This document shows, piece after piece, positions 5,826-9,696 of a DNA stretch of 9,696 nucleotides. The notes under the pieces are model-generated. The model made no database searches. It saw only the letters and a list, made by a program, of their open reading frames with translations, and had not been told where the DNA came from. The stretch spans positions 1-9,696 of the forward strand of contig JAJRBV010000006.1 of the NCBI GenBank assembly GCA_028679275.1. Reading direction: 5' to 3'. Every line of letters starts with the position of its first letter. The first letter of the stretch is position 1. This stretch comes from Methanoregulaceae archaeon. GTDB lineage: Archaea > Halobacteriota > Methanomicrobia > Methanomicrobiales > Methanospirillaceae. The position numbers and the translations under genes were made by a program.

Positions 5826-6743
5826 CTATTCATACTCTATGGTTGCCGGGGGTTTTGGCGTGACATCATACACCACCCGGGCAACGCTCGGGATCTCGGA
5901 GGTGATCCGGGATGCAACAGAGCCGAGCACATCATACGGGATCTCGACCGGGTCAGCGGTCATCCCGTCCCTTGAATTCACTGCCCGGACTGCAATGATC
6001 CACCCGTGCACCCGGTTATCCCCTTTCACCCCGGTACCAAGCCCGAGCACGGCTGCAAAACACTGCCAGGGGAGGTACCGGTCCACCAGTTCTTCCTCGA
6101 CAATCCAGTTTGCTTCCCGGACGACCTCAATCTTCTCTTTCGTCACTTCACCGATCACGCGGACCGCAAGCCCGGGACCCGGGAAAGGCATCCTGTGCTG
6201 TATTTCCGGCGGAAGGCCGAGTGCTCCTGCAACCTCCCTCACTTCGTCCTTATAGAGGTCCCGGATGGGCTCGATCACCTTTTCAAACTCCATCCGGAGC
6301 GGCATTCCGCCGACATTGTGATGGCTTTTAATACCCCCCTCGCTCTCGATCCTGTCAGGATAGATCGTTCCCTGAAGGAGGTAGGGCGCACCGGTCCTCC
6401 GTGCCTCCCGTTCAAAGACCCGGATGAACCGTTCCCCGATCACTTTCCTCTTGATCTCAGGGTCACTGATCCCGGCAAGAGCAGGGATGAACTCATCCCC
6501 GGCATGAACCACATGGAGATTCAGATCCCCGAACATGCGGACGATCCTTCCGGTCTCACCCTTCCGCATGAGCCCCGTATCAACATAGATCGGGATCAGC
6601 CGTTCACCGATTGCACGGTATGCAAGGGCTGCACAGACCGAGCTGTCGACACCTCCTGAGAGTGCAATTACGACCCTGTGATCTCCTGTTTCAGCCACGA
6701 TCTCGTCAATCGCTTCTGTTATGAACCGCTCTGCATTCACCAC
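5826..6743 (-). CDS. guaAB: GMP synthase [glutamine-hydrolysing] subunit B (ATP pyrophosphatase subunit)
   Basis: This subunit adenylates XMP with ATP and aminates it to GMP. It carries no glutaminase domain, as in other archaea with a split enzyme, so ammonia must come from a separate GuaAA subunit that is not encoded in this window. The PP-loop SGGVDSS lies at residues 29-35. Further on are GTIYPD, the SHHNVGG segment, the [14 protein letters not shown] block, and the closing KPPATIEYE typical of the C-terminal dimerisation domain. The 305 residues are normal for the family. The start is GTG at 6743; an in-frame TGA six bases upstream rules out anything longer. GAGGTGA, which spans the end of pyrG, sits 7 nt before it and acts as the ribosome binding site. 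The gap to pyrG is 7 nt, so the genes are translationally close. Confidence 0.95.
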   Translation of the reverse strand: MVNAERFITEAIDEIVAETGDHRVVIALSGGVDSSVCAALAYRAIGERLIPIYVDTGLMRKGETGRIVRMFGDLNLHVVHAGDEFIPALAGISDPEIKRKVIGERFIRVFEREARRTGAPYLLQGTIYPDRIESEGGIKSHHNVGGMPLRMEFEKVIEPIRDLYKDEVREVAGALGLPPEIQHRMPFPGPGLAVRVIGEVTKEKIEVVREANWIVEEELVDRYLPWQCFAAVLGLGTGVKGDNRVHGWIIAVRAVNSRDGMTADPVEIPYDVLGSVASRITSEIPSVARVVYDVTPKPPATIEYE

Positions 6744-6750
6744 CGTTCAT

Positions 6751-8331
6751 TCACCTCGCTGCCCTGCTGGCGCTGCATGCCCTCACAAACCCGACAAAGG
6801 GCGGGGATGGCCTCGTCGGCCGTGACCTGAACTCCGGGTGGAACTGCGTCGTGAGGAAGAACGGATGGCCGGCAACTTCACCGATCTCCATGCGGTTCTT
6901 CCAGGTACCGGAGAATACCAGGCCGGCCTTCTCGAGTTCAGGGATGTAGAGCGGGTTTACCTCGTACCGGTGACGGTGCCGCTCCGTGATCTCGGCTTGC
7001 CCGTAAATCTGCATTGCAAGGGTGTTCTCCCTGATGGTGACCGGGTAGTTGCCAAGACGCATGGTCCCGCCCAAATCGGTGACTCCCTGCTGTTCCGGCA
7101 GAATGGCGATCACGTGTCTCCCCTCTCCCAGTTCGGCGCTCGTGGCATTCTCCCAACCGAGGACATTCCTGGCATATTCCACCACCGAGAGCTGAAAACC
7201 AAGGCAGAGCCCGAGAAGAGGAATTTTTCCGGTGCGGGCATACCGGATGGCATCAATCTTTCCTTCGATGCCCCGTTTCCCGAACCCGCCTGGGATCAGG
7301 ATGCCGTCGAATTCGCCGAGGTGCCGCTCCTCATACCGTTCAGCATCAAGCCATGTGATCTTCACTTCGGTGGAGCACGCACGCCCGGCATGCTTGAGTG
7401 CTTCCTTGATACTCATGTAGACATCCTCGATCCCGTATTTGCTGACAATGCCAACCTCAACCCTGCTCGTATATTCACGGGAGACCAGCGAATACCAGTC
7501 GGTATTCACTTCCCGGGGATCGAGACGCAGGTGCCGTGACAGCACCTCAGCAGCACCCTCTTTTTCCATCTCCATCGGGACCTGGTAGATGTCCGGTACC
7601 GTGGCTGCGCTGATCACTCCCTGCTGGGGAAGATCGCAGAAGGCCGATATTTTCCTCTTGGTATTGGATCCGATGGGGCGGTGTCCCCTTCCCACGATGA
7701 TATCGGCATAGACCCCGAGCTCACGGAGTGCTTTTACCGAGTGCTGGGTCGGTTTGGTCTTGAGATCTCCCATACTGTCTTCCGGGATCAGAGTGACATG
7801 GATCAGGACCGTGTCCTCGTCAGGAAGTTCCCCCCGCATCTGGCGGACCGCCTCGAGAAAGGGCATGCTCTCGATATCCCCGACCGTGCCTCCCACTTCA
7901 ACAAGGCAAATCTCTGCTTTCCCTGAACCGGGAATCTCTTCGCAGGCAGCTGTTCGTATGCAGCTCTTGATCTCATCGGTGATATGCGGGATAATCTGGA
8001 CGGTTTCTCCAAGGTAATCGCCCCTCCGCTCTTTTTCGATCACGCTCCGGTAGATCTTCCCTGTCGTGATATTGTGCATGGAGGAGAGGTCGATATCAAG
8101 GAAGCGCTCATAGTTCCCGAGGTCAAGGTCTACTTCCCCGCCATCGGAAAGAACAAAGACCTCCCCGTGCTGGCCCGGGTTCATGGTTCCGGCATCGATA
8201 TTGAGATACGGATCGATCTTCACCGCAGTGACCGCGTAACCCCGGTTCTTGAGTATCCGCCCGATTGATGCAGCGGTGATACCTTTTCCAAGGCCGCTCA
8301 TCACCCCACCCGTAATAAAAATATACTTCAA
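6751..8331 (-). CDS. pyrG: CTP synthase
   Basis: PyrG converts UTP to CTP with ATP and glutamine. The 526 residues cover both halves. The N-terminal synthetase domain contains [13 protein letters not shown] (6-18), [14 protein letters not shown] (37-50), [10 protein letters not shown] (147-156) and the [10 protein letters not shown] block (191-200). The C-terminal class I glutaminase contains PGGFGKRG (347-354), the nucleophile C376 in [11 protein letters not shown], and the His/Glu pair H498 and E500 in QFHPEF. The start is TTG at 8331. It is forced, because TAG lies in frame three codons upstream and the first later start would remove part of the nucleotide-binding loop. The tail after [12 protein letters not shown] is basic and short. 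It heads the pyrG-guaAB(-argD) block on the minus strand. Confidence 0.97.
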   Translation of the reverse strand: MKYIFITGGVMSGLGKGITAASIGRILKNRGYAVTAVKIDPYLNIDAGTMNPGQHGEVFVLSDGGEVDLDLGNYERFLDIDLSSMHNITTGKIYRSVIEKERRGDYLGETVQIIPHITDEIKSCIRTAACEEIPGSGKAEICLVEVGGTVGDIESMPFLEAVRQMRGELPDEDTVLIHVTLIPEDSMGDLKTKPTQHSVKALRELGVYADIIVGRGHRPIGSNTKRKISAFCDLPQQGVISAATVPDIYQVPMEMEKEGAAEVLSRHLRLDPREVNTDWYSLVSREYTSRVEVGIVSKYGIEDVYMSIKEALKHAGRACSTEVKITWLDAERYEERHLGEFDGILIPGGFGKRGIEGKIDAIRYARTGKIPLLGLCLGFQLSVVEYARNVLGWENATSAELGEGRHVIAILPEQQGVTDLGGTMRLGNYPVTIRENTLAMQIYGQAEITERHRHRYEVNPLYIPELEKAGLVFSGTWKNRMEIGEVAGHPFFLTTQFHPEFRSRPTRPSPPFVGFVRACSASRAAR

Positions 8332-8353
8332 CGAAAACTACCCCGCCAGGTGC

Positions 8354-8366
8354 ATTTTTTTTATTG
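8354..8366 (-). promoter_or_regulatory. Candidate TATA box for pyrG
   Basis: The minus strand reads AATAAAAAAAAT here, the most AT-rich element in the 126-bp gap between pyrG and the thioesterase. Its centre is roughly 29 nt upstream of the TTG at 8331, so transcription would start about 3-5 nt before it. That leader is too short to include the GGCGGGG sequence (8341-8347) that might otherwise act as a ribosome binding site, and suggests near-leaderless initiation on a TTG. The inference rests on composition and spacing. Confidence 0.4.
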
Positions 8367-8411
8367 CTAGATATGCTCCCCATCGGGAAATAGTTTTATT
8401 CCCCGCCCCTG

Positions 8412-8438
8412 CCGGCCTGCCAGGTACCAGGAGGCCGG
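8412..8438. repeat. Imperfect GC-rich inverted repeat upstream of pyrG
   Basis: Outer arms CCGGCCT (8412-8418) and AGGCCGG (8432-8438) are perfect complements. Between them CCAGGTACCAGG is nearly self-complementary, with a central GGTACC, one A-A mismatch and one extra G. Transcribed from either strand it could fold into a strong hairpin. It lies about 80 nt upstream of the pyrG start and 19 nt after the thioesterase stop. No T-run follows on the minus strand, so a bacterial-style terminator is unlikely. A protein-binding site or an RNA processing element is possible. Confidence 0.5.
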
Positions 8439-8457
8439 GAAGGTGAAAAAGCGCATT

Positions 8458-8868
8458 TCAGATCCTTGTCACCATAAAGGTCGCCGTGCTGCGGGAAAGG
8501 ATCTGGCCGGATCCTTCAAGGGTGATGTCTCCCTCGGCAAATATGACCCGCCGGCCTTTTTTGAGCACCCTGCCCGTGCCGATCAGGACTCCTTGCCGCA
8601 CCCCGCTCATGAACGTCGTGGTCTCCGATATTGTGGCAATCCGTTCCAGAGGATCGAGGAGGGTGTAGATGGCAAGGACCATTGCTTCGTCTGCGAGCGC
8701 GGTGAAAAGCCCTCCCTGTAAAAAATCCTCCCCGTTCAGCATGTCCGGCCGTACCGTCATGCGGAGTGTTGCACTCCCCCTGCCAAAGACACCTGTCTCG
8801 ATTCCCATCAGGGTGAAGAAAGGGTTGGCATCCCTCCCTTCGGTCTGTATCCTCTCGATATAGTTCAT
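8458..8868 (-). CDS. PaaI-like hotdog-fold thioesterase, variant active site
   Basis: The 136 residues form one hotdog domain of the 4HBT/PaaI group, whose members hydrolyse acyl-CoA thioesters. Key segments are NPFFTLMGIE (15-24), VRPDMLNGEDF (39-49), LQGGLFTALADEA (50-62) with the central helix, ATISETTTFM (78-87) and GTGRVLKKGRRVIFAEGDI (97-115). N45 and D60 match family active-site positions, but the usual HGG is QGG (Q51). The substrate is unknown. The start at 8868 is chosen because the typical domain begins there. In-frame ATGs at 8928 and 8925 would add 20 or 19 residues, and a TATA-like sequence at 8946-8953 is correctly placed for a leaderless start at them, so the longer form remains open. 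Neither start has a good ribosome binding site. Confidence 0.82.
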   Translation of the reverse strand: MNYIERIQTEGRDANPFFTLMGIETGVFGRGSATLRMTVRPDMLNGEDFLQGGLFTALADEAMVLAIYTLLDPLERIATISETTTFMSGVRQGVLIGTGRVLKKGRRVIFAEGDITLEGSGQILSRSTATFMVTRI

Positions 8869-8926
8869 GAATAGGGAGATTTTTTCCCGGAAAACGATAA
8901 TGGTTGCCCGCACAGTCGCCGCCATC

Positions 8927-8953
8927 ATTTAACCCTATGCCACCCCATATATG
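8927..8953. promoter_or_regulatory. Divergent promoter region with two TATA-like elements
   Basis: ATTTAAC at about 8927-8933 lies 27-28 nt before the plus-strand ATG at 8958. CATATATG at 8946-8953 lies about 22-24 nt from the minus-strand ATGs at 8928 and 8925. Both divergent genes lack a convincing Shine-Dalgarno sequence, so the pair may give leaderless messages in both directions. The thioesterase could instead use a start further in, at 8868. Confidence 0.35.
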
Positions 8954-8957
8954 TCTC

Positions 8958-9188
8958 ATGGATAGTGAGGAGACAAAAGAAATGCTCGCGGATCTGATCT
9001 GGCTCAACGCCGTGATCGCCACCGAACTGATCCAGGTTACCGAGAATGTCTCATCGATACTGCGCCAGTCTTCGCCCCCGGAGTCCTGTATCCGGGATCA
9101 CAACCGGCTGCGTGAACAGGCACTCCTGATAGCAGAGAAGTACAGAAGCGGATCTCCACTTCGTGAACACCTCACAGGGCACCAGTAA
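8958..9188 (+). CDS. Small hypothetical protein, predicted helical
   Basis: The 76-residue protein starts MDSEETKEMLADLIWLNAVI and looks mainly alpha-helical, with a mildly amphipathic first half and a charged second half (DHNRLREQALLIAEKYRSG). There is no signal peptide or membrane segment and I do not recognise a family. The ATG at 8958 is preferred over an in-frame ATG at 8904, because the extra 18 residues (proline-rich) would run across the probable promoter. There is no ribosome binding site, which fits leaderless initiation. The downstream glycosyltransferase starts 16 nt later, or overlaps by 26 nt if a GTG at 9163 is used, so the two are probably co-transcribed. Confidence 0.65.
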   Translation: MDSEETKEMLADLIWLNAVIATELIQVTENVSSILRQSSPPESCIRDHNRLREQALLIAEKYRSGSPLREHLTGHQ

Positions 9189-9204
9189 ACGGCGGCGGGT
9201 CCGC

Positions 9205-9696
9205 TTGACAGCAGATTTCAGCATCATAATCCCTGCATACAACGAGGAAGTGAGGATCGGGCTGCTTCTCTCCCAGATGCCCGGCAGCGGAGGCCGTTAC
9301 CTGGTGATCTGCGACGGCGATGATTCTACACCTGCCATTGTCAGGGAATTTGCTGCTTCCCATCCTGAACTGGACCTGCGATGCCAGACCTACGCCAGCC
9401 GGCTTGGAAAGGGAGGAGCGGTGAAGGAGGGGTTTATCCGTACCACCACACCTCTTGTCGGGTTCATGGATGCCGATGCATCCACATCGATCACACAGAT
9501 GGTTTCCCTTTTCAATGCACTGGATGGTGCCGACTGTGTGATTGGCTCACGGTGGCTCCCCGGGTCAATAGTTCCTGAACGGCAGGGGATGGCCCGGAGG
9601 CTCGAGAGCAGGGGTTTTAATATCCTGATCCGTATCCTTTTCGGCCTGTCACTGACAGATACGCAGTGCGGGGCGAAAGTATTTAAAAAATCAGCC
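9205..9696 (+). CDS. Family 2 glycosyltransferase, dolichyl-phosphate sugar synthase-like (3' truncated)
   Basis: The frame is open for 164 codons to the window edge and gives an N-terminal GT-A domain. FSIIIPAYNEEVRIG (5-19) is the nucleotide-binding first strand and loop. CDGDDST (36-42) occupies the position usually written VDDGST. RLGKGGAVKEGF (66-77), the metal-binding DxD in FMDADAST (87-94, D89 and D91), IGSRW (113-117) and DTQCGAKVF (152-160) follow. This order is typical of enzymes that move a sugar from a nucleotide donor to a lipid phosphate for glycan assembly. The donor and acceptor cannot be read from sequence. The start is uncertain: TTG at 9205 gives a family-like N-terminus, while a GTG at 9163 in the same frame would add 14 basic residues and overlap the previous gene. 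Confidence 0.85.
   Translation, partial: MTADFSIIIPAYNEEVRIGLLLSQMPGSGGRYLVICDGDDSTPAIVREFAASHPELDLRCQTYASRLGKGGAVKEGFIRTTTPLVGFMDADASTSITQMVSLFNALDGADCVIGSRWLPGSIVPERQGMARRLESRGFNILIRILFGLSLTDTQCGAKVFKKSA

Noticed and set aside
6006..6659. Plus-strand open frame of 217 codons opposite guaAB
   Set aside because: It is antisense to a gene with complete PP-loop and C-terminal signatures. The His/Pro-rich product shows no family features.
6838..7539. Plus-strand open frame of 233 codons opposite pyrG
   Set aside because: It is contained in pyrG, has no recognisable domain, and its composition follows from the pyrG codon pattern on the other strand.
8355..8362. T8 run on the plus strand taken as a terminator
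   Set aside because: Both flanking genes are on the minus strand, where this is an A-run. No plus-strand transcript is expected to end here, so it fits better as part of the pyrG TATA region.
1..9696. tRNA, rRNA, insertion sequence, phage or defence genes
   Set aside because: Reading both strands showed no tRNA-like cloverleaf, no transposase or integrase motifs and no terminal repeats. Nearly all of the window is filled by housekeeping genes.

Overview
The window looks like a stretch of core chromosome from a methanogenic archaeon. The best guess is the order Methanomicrobiales, inferred from overall protein style and gene company; no marker here fixes the order. Archaeal origin is better supported. 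There is a FEN-1-type flap endonuclease ending in a PCNA-interacting peptide, a CDP-alcohol phosphatidyltransferase resembling the archaetidylinositol-phosphate synthase family, a Fap7-type adenylate kinase, and a stand-alone GMP synthase ATP-pyrophosphatase subunit without its glutaminase domain. Several TATA-like boxes lie about 26 nt upstream of start codons. The DNA is moderately GC-rich and coding density is high.

Layout, left to right. At the left edge a minus-strand gene begins and runs out of the window (1-63). Divergent from it, a small two-helix membrane protein (121-435) precedes the flap endonuclease gene fen (463-1464) on the plus strand. Converging on fen is a tightly coupled minus-strand operon read hisC (3732-2623), Fap7-like kinase (2626-2114), CDP-alcohol phosphatidyltransferase (2117-1521), with 4-nt ATGA overlaps at both junctions. 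Divergent from hisC is a secreted, membrane-anchored protein with a cohesin-like domain and a serine-repeat linker (3867-4640). It ends against a T8 tract and converges on argD.

The second minus-strand block is read pyrG (8331-6751), guaAB (6743-5826), argD (5792-4653). pyrG makes CTP from UTP and guaAB makes GMP from XMP, so the pair covers two amidotransferase steps of nucleotide synthesis. argD serves arginine synthesis and may have its own promoter. Upstream on the same strand is a PaaI-like hotdog thioesterase (8868-8458) with a glutamine where the family usually has histidine. Finally a small hypothetical protein (8958-9188) and a truncated family 2 glycosyltransferase (9205 to the window end) lie on the plus strand.

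I see no CRISPR array, insertion sequence, phage gene, tRNA or rRNA, and no convincing undescribed system. The points worth a second look are small: unusual starts (TTG for pyrG, GTG for guaAB), probable leaderless promoters that bear on start choice, a 9-nt in-frame repeat in the cohesin-like gene, an imperfect inverted repeat upstream of pyrG, and active-site substitutions in the thioesterase and HisC.
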